A program made the position numbers and the translations under genes. This document shows, one piece after another, positions 1 through 11,675 of a stretch of DNA of 64,000 nt. The notes beneath the pieces were generated by a model, which was not told where the DNA came from, made no database searches, and worked only from the letters and a program-made list of their open reading frames with translations. The stretch is from Corella eumyota. Taxonomy: Eukaryota; Chordata; Ascidiacea; Phlebobranchia; Corellidae. Within the stretch, counting starts at the first letter, position 1; each line of letters starts with the position of its first letter. Where the stretch lies: assembly GCA_963082875.1 (NCBI GenBank), contig OY720098.1, positions 13,330,001-13,394,000 on the forward strand, read 5' to 3'.

Positions 1-283
1 TCAAGATATAGGCGGACCCCTAATAAAACGGCTAACAAATTTGTAAACCTCAATAACTTTACCTATTCTTGCTTTCGTGTATTTTGATTGTGACGTCATA
101 ATTTATTAGAGGAACCACAGAACCCGTTTTTATTGTTACAAAGTTTCAAATTAAGTTTGCAGACTAACTACAACACCTACTTTAATTTAAAAATAGGTTG
201 TTTCTTTTATTACATTGGTCACATTTTTACATACACCTAACTAAGAGTGCTTAAAAAGACACTGTATTGATGTATTCGATCCA

Positions 284-289
284 TTTATT
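284..289 (-). terminator. Polyadenylation signal AATAAA
   Basis: Minus-strand AATAAA 33 nt downstream of the stop at 322. It is the first canonical hexamer after the stop and marks the likely 3' end of the unrecognised gene. Confidence 0.5.
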
Positions 290-321
290 CTTTTAATTCT
301 TTAATATTTTTTTTGTACTGC

Positions 322-2498
322 CTAACTACACAGTAATGTAGTAATAATAAAATTTTGTATATTTACCATAATCATGTTATTGCTTGTCGTATTTGACTTG
401 TGCAACAATGCCAGCATTTTCATTAAATCTAAATCTAAGTCGGCCATGTCACTTATATCCTGGGTAGTTGTTGGGTTAGACTTTAAAGTTGACTGTCTAT
501 AAGTTTGCATTGTTGATGTAAATTGTGGATTTGTTTGATCATATAAACCTGAACATACCAGCCATAAAAATTACAAAATCAAATTTGCTATATATAACTT
601 TAAAAAAAAAATTATTTAAAATAAACCTGTAGTAGGTAAAGGATTTTCCCTAAAAGTTTTTCTATCTGAAGTTATTTCATCACTCCCCATGGCACTGTCT
701 CTTCCATCTAATTCTTCGCTATATTGATGATTAATATGCTTATCATTCGATGACACAACCGATTCAAGATGGCCGATTTTAGCAGTTGAACTATTCGTCC
801 CATCTAAACATTATTTATTTCACCAGAATAACATTTGACTACATTCACTTAAAAAGTTTTAATAGCATTATTAAGAATAGTTTTCATAAAAACACACAGT
901 TAATTTTTAACAGCTCTCACAATTTAAAAAGCTTGGTCTTGGATATTGGTTTTGCAGTAACAAAAATTATCATAATTAAAATTTTTTAAAGTTGAAATAC
1001 CTTACCTTCATAATAATCAACATTGGTAAGTGGAAGATTATCAGGATCTTGCAATTGAAGTTGAGGTAAGTTAACATCATTTTTATTTACTACTTGGGGG
1101 TCCCATTTTGGTGCCACTACTGCATACTTCAACAACTCGTTATACTCTTCCTGGAAACAAATTAGTAAGTACATAGTAGTGCATACTGCCTAAGTTAAAT
1201 ATATAACTATATTTTATGCAAGAGAAACGGTCTTGACTTTCTATAATAGATATGACTTGACAGCTTGGTGGAATTATGATGTGTAGAACAAAATTTGTTT
1301 TTGCGTAGTTAAACTGGTAATTTAAGCAAACTCTTGAGTAAGGTAAGAATAAAGCCCATAGATTATATAGAATACTTATTAGTTTTATGTGTGTTTTTTT
1401 GCAAAAATGTGTTAACTATTTATTTTGTAAAACTAAAAAAATGTTAATTTGCATATATATATATATCCCTATACATTTTTTTGCAAAAATGTTATTTTGC
1501 ACTTAAATGCTTTTAGTGTAATAAAGTAAAAGCGTTTTAATGTAATGTATATCTTTGAAATAGTGCCGTTTTTATTAACCGTATTTTGAAACAAATTAAA
1601 AACAGATGATTGTCTATTTTGAAACAAATTAACAACAAATGATGATTTTGAAACAAATTAACAACAAATGAATGGTGCACTCAAGTGCTTTTAGTGCAAT
1701 AAAGTAAAAGCAATTTAATGTAATGTATATCTTTGAAATTGTGCTGTTTTAATTAACTATATTTTGAAACAAATTAACAACAAATAATGGTCTGAAATAT
1801 GTTGGTAATTTGTTAATTTATACTTTTTTAAGTCGAAGTTTGAAATTTATAAAAAACTTATAGAAATTTTATTTACAGCATGTGAATGTGTTGTAGTGTT
1901 AGTAAGTGTCCAGTCTGGAAAGTAGGGCAGTTTTCGACGAGATCTCGTGCGTGTAAGCGTAAAAAATGGCGTGACAGCGCGTGCACGCGTACTACGATTT
2001 TCAGTCTACGCGTGATTTATGTTGACGTGGTTTACTTAAATCTGGCTTAAATATACAAGGCGTCAGCAATGCGCGTGCACAATTTTTTTTTTAAACCAGG
2101 CGTGCAAAACATTGATTTCGGGCGTGCATTTTTTTCACTGAAAAATTCTCGTGCGTGCACGCTGCCCTACTTTCCAGACTGGGTGAGTGTTCTTTTCTAA
2201 AAAGTCATTTTTCTGCTGTAAGAATAGAACAAGATTTAGGCTAGAAAATGTCTCACTTAACTGCAGAGAATTTTATCTGTCTGTCTGTCTGTGGGCAAGT
2301 GGGATAAGTTTATTTGCTTACCTTGAGTAAAAAAACTAGGCTTAGTTAAATAAATCAAGCGTTTTTATGTAAAAAATAAACAATAAATCTGCAAAACACC
2401 TGCATTCCAGATGAAACAGAACTTCCCCTTGAAGTATCGTAATTAAACAAAACTGCGTTGTCTTCGCTACTAGTTGTACTTTCGCTTACATTTGCCAT
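322..2498 (-). CDS. Unrecognised 215-aa protein, 4 coding exons
   Basis: I do not recognise this protein. Coding exons on the minus strand are 2498-2400, 1150-1006, 803-627 and 548-322, with GT/AG borders and matching phases, giving 216 codons including the stop. The start MANVSESTTSSEDNAVLFNY lies at 2498 and gives a Ser-rich acidic N-terminus. Exon 2 carries the most conserved-looking stretch, EEYNELLKYAVVAPKWDP. The rest is polar and looks disordered, and the last exon ends in a helix-like MADLDLDLMKMLALLHKS. There is no signal peptide and no membrane segment. The last exon could also splice at 367 to a 41-nt intron with a short terminal exon from 325, which changes only the final ~14 residues. 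An AATAAA 33 nt past the stop supports the gene ending here rather than running off the window. Intron 1 (1.25 kb) holds a MITE and a tandem repeat. Confidence 0.7.
1499..1795. repeat. 178-bp tandem duplication
   Basis: A segment starting GCACTTAAATGCTTTTAGTG at 1499 recurs at 1677 as GCACTCAAGTGCTTTTAGTG. About 120 bp are shared, including TAATGTATATCTTTGAAAT. Short TTTGAAACAAATTAACAACAAA units recur between and after the copies. It lies in intron 1 of the unrecognised gene. Confidence 0.75.
1910..2182. mobile_element. hAT-like MITE, 273 bp
   Basis: Perfect 21-bp terminal inverted repeats: CCAGTCTGGAAAGTAGGGCA at 1910 and its reverse complement ending at 2182. The flanks are 8-bp near-identical direct repeats, GTAAGTGT (1902-1909) and GTGAGTGT (2183-2190). 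An 8-bp target duplication is the hAT superfamily hallmark. The interior is much richer in G+C and CpG than the host and holds several GCGTGC/GCACGC words. No transposase frame is present, so it is non-autonomous. It sits in intron 1 of the unrecognised gene. Confidence 0.8.
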
Positions 2499-3342
2499 AA
2501 TACTTTAACTTTGTAGTAAAAATGTAATAAAAAATTTAAAACATACGAAAGTTTTACACAAACATTTATACAGACTTCAGATTACAACTGAATTAAAATC
2601 GTTGAATTTTGTAAAATCCAAACATTCGTTGAAAGTTACACTAATTTGATTGGCTTATCGCGTCTTGGTTGAATGATTCTTATTAATTACCTTTACCTAT
2701 CCTTAAATTGTATATAAATTAAAAAAAAACATTAAAAAATTTAATATTTTTAGTTATATTATTAAATTATAAAATAAAATATTAAACAACGGATTAGTAA
2801 TTTATTAAATAATAGTAGAATTTAATTAAAAACCATTCGACCTAAAACTTCATGCCCTAAAACGCCATTTTACGGATACCCTAGAAAATGCCGTTTATTT
2901 ACTAAAAATGTCGCTTTTAAAATTTTAATGTTCGGACGAACGTCAATTTTATTATACTACAAATGTCTTTTTGTATAAGTTTTGTAAAAAAAATATTCTC
3001 ACCAAGGTTTACAAGACTTGGTTTAAATAAACTGAATGTACCGTTCTACAAATGTAATTGCACATGGGTTAAATGTCACAAGGGTGTTTTAAAGAGCTAA
3101 TACAACCAAAGTCAAGCATAAATTATATAATCTTTTTCATCAAATAAACGGGTTTAAAAAAGTGATATTGAAGCACTCCATATTATGCAAAAAAACACAA
3201 CTTTTAAATTGAAGTAACAAGGTAGGCCTATATATAATAAATTGGAAGTTATATTACAGAAGTATAATAATTGAGTCGTTTTTGTATTATTTAAAAAAAA
3301 AATTTGCTACTGTGTTAAAATTAAAAAAGTTAATTGAATGTT
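2499..3342. other. Intergenic, AT-rich
   Basis: Spacer between the 5' end of the unrecognised gene and the 3' end of RABL6, both on the minus strand. I see no exon, RNA gene or repeat in it beyond homopolymer runs. Confidence 0.6.
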
Positions 3343-6300
3343 TTATAATGATTCATAACTTTCCCCACCACCTAAAAATGCCTCTAAATCCTTATCAACA
3401 GATTTGAAACTTTGCTTATCAGAACTTTTCTTTTTTTTACTTCGCTCTCCTGATTTAGATGATGTAGTTTCTCCTTCAGTTTTAGTTTTTTTCTTCTTTT
3501 TATGCTTGTGTTTTTTAGTTTTTGGACCCTCTTTGTTTAGTTCTTGAGATTTAGTTTGCAATTTTACTAAAATAACAATAATAATATCTTTTTCTTTTAC
3601 ATTTATTTTTAATATTGATATGAAAGATTTTACAGAAAAAAATTTTATGGCCTCAACGTTAAGTAATATGTTTAATTTTTTGTCTTGTTGTTTATTCATT
3701 AATATGCAAGTCATTTTTGTTATAGTTGACCATCCACAGTGGGTATGTTTAATTCACAAAGTGAAGCTAAGTGTCCCTGCTTTTGCATTTACTCAAAAGT
3801 AAAATATGGTTTGTAATAAAATTACTCTTTAATATTGTAATAAAAAATTGTTTATCGACTTTAAATAAATTTTAAATATTTGATTGCATAAAAAAATTAG
3901 TGTTTAATTTAATTTTAATGTGCTTCCGTGAAACAAAAATTATTATTTTAAAACCTGTACATTAAATGAAGCACAAATAAAAAAATAACCTATGTCAACT
4001 CTTAAAACTAACCATTTGTAGTAACTGGAGATGAAATATTTTCAAGAAAATCAAAATCACTTGATTGTAATTGCAAGATCGGAGTTTTAGGTTTATCCTC
4101 ATTATTTTCCACTTTTATTTCAACCACGGAATCAGGGTTTTCTTCACTGGAAGGTATGTCCTCAATAAAATTTGAAACCTGAAAAATTGAGTTAAAATGA
4201 AAAATTGAGTTAAAATAATATACTTTTATCATTTTTTGTAAACTTGAATATTGCAATAAATACAATTTAAAAATAATAACAGATATTATAACAACATATC
4301 CATAAACAAAGCATATTAATTTATTTACCAAAGCAGGTGCATAGTTTTCATTTTCATCACTTGAAAGTTGTGCATTGCTTTTATGAGAGTTTATATCATT
4401 TTTTTCAGAATAACCTTGTTGCTCACTTTTATTTGTGGAATTAGAGTAAATATTTAAAACTCCATTTTCCGGAACTGTTGATGATATACTCTCTTTATCT
4501 GCAGTAATAATATTAGGTATGCTACTACCACTACTTTCATTATCACTTTCTATTACTAATTGCTTTAGTTGAGCATCTTCTAGTTGTGGCCCATCACTTA
4601 GTCTTGATGTTGGCTTTGTCCTGGAGGTAATTGGGGTTTTGGGTTTAATTTTACTGGTTTGTGTTGTTGATGTGTATTCTTCATCACTATCTGAGTAAGT
4701 GTACTTGTTGTGGGGTGGTTCTGAAACAGATTATATTGGTAATTGTGTAAAAATATTTCTTATAAATTATTATTTTTATAGCGAAAATTAAAACAACCAA
4801 ATTTTGTATCAAAAATGTGTCTGCATACAAAAAGTTTTGTTCAAAATTTTCCTTAAATGATGCCATGTTTATATCAGTCTTTTTATTTTAAATGGTTTAT
4901 TACATTTCGTTTTAATTTTTCATGTCTTTTATTAAACAATACATATAGCACACAATAATATTAAATGATAAAATTTAATATACTTTTTTACCCTTGTTAC
5001 TAATAGCTTGAAAATTGTCATCAGAGTCGAGTTCCTCCTGATAACCTGACACCATCGGATTAACATTATCTTCATCACTACTTGATTCTGATTCCATTTT
5101 TATTGGTTGCTCGCTGTAATTAATAAAACTTAAAGCATAATTTAAGCTTTTACAATTTTAATACCAAAGCAATTGCCATACAAAATTATTAAAAAAATAT
5201 TTTCCTACTTCAATGGATTTTACTAGATTTAGAACAATTTGATTTTTAAAATACAATAATCAAAATAAATTTGAAAATTGAAAATTTAATAACTTTCCAA
5301 TTAAAAAACAACAATTTAAAAATTTTATTTAGCATGTGACACTATTATTTTTTAAACGTTAGTTACATTTTAGGAACAGTAGAAATTTCATCAAGAAATT
5401 GGTCGGCATTACCGCCATCTGGTACAAATTCATCAATATTTTTGACCACTGTTGTATCCGGTTTGTCTAGGTGGGTTGTTGCTGGTTGTATGTTGGTTAA
5501 TATGGCTGGTTCAACTGATTTCGACAATGGTTCTAATTGAGATTTACCTTATTAAAATTTAAAACATACAGTAAACAACATGCAAAATTTTACTTCAAAG
5601 TTATTTTATACTTTTGTTTAACATTTTAAGTAAAAAAACAAAAATAATTATAAACTATAAATATTTTACATTATTTAAAAAAAATCAATAGACATATACA
5701 ACAACAAAACAATCTAATTTATAATAGCCATCTATATATATATAATAAGCTTAGTAGACAATAAACATATAGGCTATATACATGAGGTAAAACTTAGGGC
5801 CTTCGATACATAAAATGCTGTTAGTAGTGTTAAGGCAATGGGTTATTGAGAAAATATCACAACAAGCAATTTAATGGTACCCCGACTGCATGTCATTTTA
5901 TTCGAAAGTGTAGTGCAAAAAGTAGAATGTACTGGAAATAAAGGAATGGAAAAATAAAGAATTAAAAATAAAGAAACAAGAAATTGAAGGAACCAGAATT
6001 TTAGAAACGAAAAATGTAGAAAACGGAAAATGAAGAAATGGAAATTAAAGGAAAGAAAAAAAAATGAGGAATAATCTTAAAAAAAAATATAACGCAGAAA
6101 TTGCATTGACAGTTTTTTTGGGGATGCTGTTATTTCAAAAAAAACTAAATAGGATAAATAATTAACTAGTGTTTATAAGTAAAAGAAAACAAATATGAAA
6201 TAACGGTACCTCTAAAGAACCTTGACATAAAACCACTTTTTTCAGGTTTGTTGGTAGGTGGCAAGATGTTAGGCTCATCTGCAGTTTGTGCAGCAGGTGT

Positions 6301-9300
6301 TTTTGAATTATTCGAAGAAGTTTTGGTTGTGGTGGTAAGTGATGTGTCCTTGAAAAAATAAAAAAATAAATTTAAAAAGTTTTTTCTTTATCTATTTTAT
6401 ATAATTATTTAATTTTTACACCTTTTTATCGTTAAATTGTACATAACAAAAATTAATAATAAAGATATATATACCTTATTTATGTTGGTTGGTGCAGTAA
6501 CAGGCAAGTTGGAAGTTTTAGTTGTCGCAACAGGTTCATTTTTATTTTCATGTGCAGGTGTAGTAGTAGTTTTTTTCCCTGACTTTTTATCCAGCAACAT
6601 TTGCTCAAAACTAAAAAAATCATATTAACCTAATTATCTAAGCGTAAACTCTAGGCTATAATGTTTACCTAAAAATAATTATCGTATTATTTATATCATA
6701 TTAATATGTATAATTTAAAGCTAACTTGGTAAAACTTTGAGCTTCAGAGTCAGGCTCAAAACGCAATTCCTCTAAACAACTTTCCACATCAAGGTAATTT
6801 ACTTCAAGTTGTTTCAATAAACTTTCGCGCTGTCGTTAAATTATAAACAAAACAAAAACTTTATTTATGCAAACTTTGGGATAAAGTTCAAAACACAAAG
6901 CATATTTCAAAATGCCTAACAAACAAAAATTTACAACCTACTTAGCTTTATTAATGTTTTTTTAAAAAAAGTAATATGTTGGAAAATGTCAGGCGGGGTT
7001 GCATCTATAAACTTTGGAGAAAAGGGGGGTAATTTTATAGTACACACCCAAACTACATTGTAATTAACAAAAGTTATTAATATATCAATTTGTTATTAAG
7101 AAAAGGATTAACTCACCTGTAATAAAAGATAGGGTAAGTTAAAAAATTTGTGAATAAACTTAAGTCCAAATCCATTTTTCATTGAAGATTCTAAGCACAT
7201 AACCCCAGCTGAACCTGGAGGTCTAACAAAATGTTTACAAAAAGATTTATTTAAAAAAATTAGCACAACCAACAACATAATGTTAATTAGATATGTAAAA
7301 ATTAAATATAATAAATAAGAAAATAAAACACTTAAATGTTATAAAAACCATAAAACATTAAATAGGTTAATTAAAAACTTTAAATCACTAGAACTATTAA
7401 TTCTAAAAATAAGTTTTTTTCTAAAATCAATAACCTAAATCATAGTCTAAGAGAGGTTTTAAATAAATCAATACCTAATTAAAAAAAATTGATTTTATTT
7501 TTTTAATAAAATCAGTAATGTTTAAAATAGCGAATAAATGTACAGTATAAATAAGCCACTTTATATACATTTAAATAAAATTTAAGTAGGCCAAGCGAAT
7601 AAAATTTATTCCATATAAGCTTACAAAATTACAAAAACTTTTGTTACAATAATGTACAGAATCATTTTTAAAAATCACATAAAATTCACATTTTATCAAC
7701 CTACCTATCCACACCTTCAGCTAATGCTTGGACTTCATCAAGTTTAACAACTCGATGACTACCCATGTCACGATGGTTGGCTAGAATTAATACAGGAAGA
7801 TGACTAGGCACCTTAAATTAACAGAACACAAAAATATATTTAAATAACCCTATTTAGTTAAAGTCTTATTAAAACGGTGTTGCAGGTAAAAATGTTTAAT
7901 TGAATAAAAACTTAAAATTTGGTAAATATAAACTATAGACAGTGAGCAACAAAATTAAACCTAAAAGTAAATATTTAAGAAATTTTTAAAAATTATTTGT
8001 ATACATAGGCTATAATTGTTACATAAAAAAAACCTCTATATTTAAGGGTAATATAATTTTGAAAAAGGTTAAAAAACCAACAGCCAAAGCATACAGATAC
8101 TTTATTCCCTTCCCAGTCTTAAGTTGTTGTAGGTAGTTTAAAATTTTGTTAAATAAGTGACTTATATATATTTAAATTGCTACTTAACCTTGGGCTCCCC
8201 AGGAGTTAACCATTAGCTATAAGCAGTGGGGCTCGAACCTCTGCCCTCATGTCACATTAAGAATTCTAATCCTATAAAAAATCCTATATATTTAAGAACT
8301 ATATACTAAAGTTACCCTTGGTAGTTCTTTCTCGACGTACTGAAAAGTCCACTTCTTAGTTATATCAAACATGATAATAACAGCATGAGCACTTTTATAA
8401 ACATCCAAAAAGCTAGCATCCAACTTTTGCTCTTCATCATCTTCTTTTTGATGCACCAACTTTAAATCATCTTCTGATTTCTTTTTCTTTCCTTTATCCA
8501 CAACATCCCACACATCCACTTTGACAATGTCATCAGTTGCTGTATTAAAATTTTGTAAAATAAATAAACAACATTAGTTTTAATAAATATTATATATATA
8601 TTCAATGATAATAACAAATATTATCATTGAAGTTTTTTAACTAAAACATTAAACGAAGAGGTTTGGAAAAGATTAAAAATTATTTAAAAAGTAATGTGAA
8701 TAGGCTAAATAATATATTGTTAAAATAAACCAATTTAGAACAACTTAAAAAATTGATTTAGAATAACAAAATCATTTAATTGGATTCACGCAATTCTTAC
8801 ATAAAAATCTAAAGATTGTATCATTTGAAGTAGTTTCAGCAAAAAAAAGACACAAAAAAATTAAAATGGCCATAACGTAAAAAATTTATTAAAATAAATT
8901 TGATATATTATATATATTATATAGGCCTATACTAAAAATTGTACAAAACTGATAGGATATTATTCGGATGAGCATTTTTTTAAATAAAAGTTTCAATTTC
9001 TGGGCTACTAATTTCATATTAAACATCCAAAATAGCCAACCTTTGTAGTTCCAGTGAATAGAAGTAGCTTGTATTTCAGGAGTTGGAACATATTCTTCAA
9101 GAAATTTATGTCCTTGTAAACGATGCCATAAACAAGTTTTTCCCACATTTCTATCCCCCCTTAACAGTATTTTTACTAAAACAAAATAAATAAAAACACA
9201 TTGTTATCTTTTTTTAAATTCGAAAAATTTTAAAATTAATATAAGAAATTAATTTTATCACCATGTTTTTTCTGTAAAGAGTCATTAAATTCCCTGATTA

Positions 9301-10106
9301 CTAACCATCAATACCGCAGAACTTAAATTACCAAAACTATAGCTTAAAAAAATCATATAAACCTCTTAAAATTGATTGTAGCCGAAGACAAATTAAATTA
9401 CAATAGACAGGCTAACGATCAAGCATTAAAACTTTTGGTTTTGTAACTAAGCTGTGTGCAATGTGTACAATATAGACTATTATTTACAGAGACATCGAAT
9501 TTAAAAAATAAAGGAACGAAAAAAAAGATCTGAAAAAAAAGAAAAAGAAAGTAAAATAAAGTAACAGAAATTAAAGAAAAGCAAAGAAATATGCTAATTC
9601 TTAAAATAAATCACAAAATCGCATGACTTTTTTGTATTTAGGTCTATAATATTTTAGAAAAAGAAAGGCATTTCCAAGAAAAGTGATATGGTGAGCTGGG
9701 ATTCATTAAAAGTGCCCTATTGTGAGTATTTAGTTTCGATCATTTGAGAATATCCTTAAAACAAGCAGTAACTGCTTTTTGTTTTTTTTAATATTTCGCT
9801 ATTTTCTAATTTTTGTTTTCTTGTTTTTAAAGCCCATTTTGTACACATTGCACATGCTGCAAACAGCCTATTGAACAGGTATTAAGTATTAAGTTAGCTA
9901 TTTAACATCAGAATATATATCCCAAAAAAATGTTAAACATAATTCTACCAAATTAACAAACAAGCAGAGTAGTACTAACAGTTGTATTGAACTCCTTTGG
10001 CAAACTTTTTCTGAAGATCGGATCTCATGGTATGCAAACCGGGTGGTGGGCCACCTTTTTCGTAGTTTTCATCATTTTTAACCCATTTTTTTAGGGAAGT
10101 AAACAT
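3343..10106 (-). CDS. RABL6: Rab-like protein 6 (RABL6/Parf) orthologue, 13 exons
   Basis: Exons on the minus strand: 10106-9980, 9175-9041, 8539-8316, 7811-7705, 7222-7117, 6829-6726, 6610-6475, 6348-6210, 5547-5367, 5113-4992, 4720-4329, 4178-4013, 3566-3343. Phases join throughout: 2163 nt, 720 aa, against about 729 for human RABL6. The N-terminus [19 protein letters not shown] and [18 protein letters not shown] match the family. The G-domain has a P-loop GDRNVGKT (49-56), then HRLQG, WDVVDKG and [12 protein letters not shown] where a canonical Rab has NKx[20 protein letters not shown] follows. The long C-terminal half is acidic and Ser-rich and keeps the family motifs [22 protein letters not shown] and a Lys-rich tract. 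It ends [15 protein letters not shown], almost the human ending. The family is described as an atypical, GTP-binding Ras-like protein linked to cell-cycle control. The start is set by homology. Confidence 0.95.
5932..6066. repeat. Purine-rich degenerate minisatellite
   Basis: Loose repeats built from GGAAAATGAAGAAA-type words, in RABL6 intron 8. The same word set recurs at 9508-9588, 10505-10575 and, on the other strand, 32735-32850. Confidence 0.55.
8095..8280 (-). mobile_element. tRNA-derived SINE, diverged copy
   Basis: Read on the minus strand, the stretch holds a Pol III B-box-like GGTTCGAGCCC followed by a body that resembles the better copies at 41.2 and 55.9 kb, including the CTTAAGACTGGG part. 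It is old and partial and lies in RABL6 intron 3. Confidence 0.55.
9508..9588. repeat. Purine-rich degenerate minisatellite
   Basis: GGAACGAAAAAAAAG and AAAGAAAGTAAAATAAAG type words in RABL6 intron 1. Related in composition and unit to the tract at 5932-6066. Confidence 0.45.
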
Positions 10107-10504
10107 ATTTAATTACCTGTGTACTTAAATAATATTTTTCAACAGTTAATATCTGAATATACATAAATCTAAAAAGTAAAAACGGAAGAAAAATCACTTT
10201 GTCAATTATAACACAACAGCAGATTTGGCTTAACTCATTGGTATAAAAAAAAAATGTGCAAACTAACGAACAAACAATACTCATCTGCCCATTTTTATTT
10301 TACGTAAAAATACCATGTAAATTGTTTTACCCAGGAAAAAAACGTAAACCATGTGACTGAAAGCGACATTAAAAAATTTATTTAAACAAAATAACTCAAT
10401 ATACACAAACTGACAAGCGACTCTTTTAAAATATTTTATATTCTGTTATCATGATGGATATGTTATTATTTACTTTATTAAAAAGTTTAAGTTAACATAC
10501 GAAC

Positions 10505-10575
10505 TAAAAAAAATATAACAGCAAATGAAAATGAAAGAACTTGAAAATAAAGAAAAATGAAAATGAAGGAACATA
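10505..10575. repeat. Purine-rich degenerate minisatellite
   Basis: Words such as GCAAATGAAAATGAAAGAAC and AAAATGAAAATGAAGGAACA. Same family of words as at 5.9, 9.5 and 32.7 kb. Confidence 0.45.
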
Positions 10576-10825
10576 ATAGTCAGTTTTAATTTCCGTATTG
10601 TTTAATATATTCCCCCAATATATATATTTTATTTAGTGTAATTAATATTACATTAATAATTGTAACATCCATGATAACGCGAAGCAATACATAAGCCATA
10701 AGATTGTGTAAAGAATAGGCTTCATTTTGTGCTAAAATGCGATTTTATTCTCTCAATATACGAACGTAGTAAATGTCTTGCATTAAAAGTGGATATAATA
10801 TGTCTTTTAACAAATTATTAAAAAA

Positions 10826-10903
10826 AATTTAACAAGTAAAGGAAGGCCTTACCTCATTAAGAAAATTTAACAAGTAAAGGAAGGCCTTCCCTCATTAAGA
10901 ATA
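10826..10903. repeat. 40-bp tandem direct repeat
   Basis: Two nearly identical units containing ACAAGTAAAGGAAGGCCTT and CTCATTAAGAA, one mismatch by eye. Each holds the palindrome AAGGCCTT. Confidence 0.8.
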
Positions 10904-11675
10904 AAAATATCAAAAAAAAATGTGAAACTATAAAAGTAAAACAGTAGTTAAAATTTAAAATAAGCGCTACGGTTTCCTATTGAAAATTTAACCTTAGGTC
11001 ATATTGGGTATAGCATAGTTTTTTTCTGACATAATTAAATTTAATAACAAGTGACTTAATATTATGCCCCCGTTTCACGAGATGTCATAAAATTAAACTG
11101 AATCATTTAATATATTTACATCTTCTATAAATCATACAAACACGTTTGTACTTTCCTAAAACGTGGCAGTAGGCTTTGCCAGAACACGCAAACATACACA
11201 CAACACTAAACAAGGTGTACCCTCTTACTATTATTGATGTTACAGGGTAAACTTTAAGCATATATCGCGAAAGAAAGCCAATGGTTACGCCAGTCATAAT
11301 AACTAAACAAAACAAGGGGCTAGCCTATATAATATTTAACGGAAATAGCGAAAGTAACAAACAAAAGCTCCGGAGTTAAACATACAAACTTCAATTGGTC
11401 ATTATTTTTTTGTATTTTAGTATAATCTAAGTTGTTTAATGTATCCTTATATGAAATAATGACTAATACAAAGGATGTTGTCAGCTAATGACGTTATTGG
11501 TAAATGAAATAATCCTTGGTTGTAATATATTAGAACAACAGGTATATCAGCGAAGAACCTTGTAAATAAATAAACCTTTAGGATAATATTTTTTTGGAAT
11601 AAATTCGATTAAAAATAATTTTGTAATTATATTATATAACAAAATAATTAAAAACCTGTTAAGTTATAAAACGTT

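Larger units (their letters stand above)
10107..11675. other. Divergent intergenic region RABL6 / YHYH gene
   Basis: The genes on either side point away from it, so it must hold both promoters. No TATA box or other element can be assigned with confidence in such AT-rich DNA. It contains a purine-rich minisatellite (10505-10575) and a 40-bp direct repeat (10826-10903). No exon is seen. Confidence 0.5.

Noticed and set aside
6437-6628. Plus-strand frame opposite RABL6 exon 7
   Set aside because: Antisense shadow of a well-supported exon.
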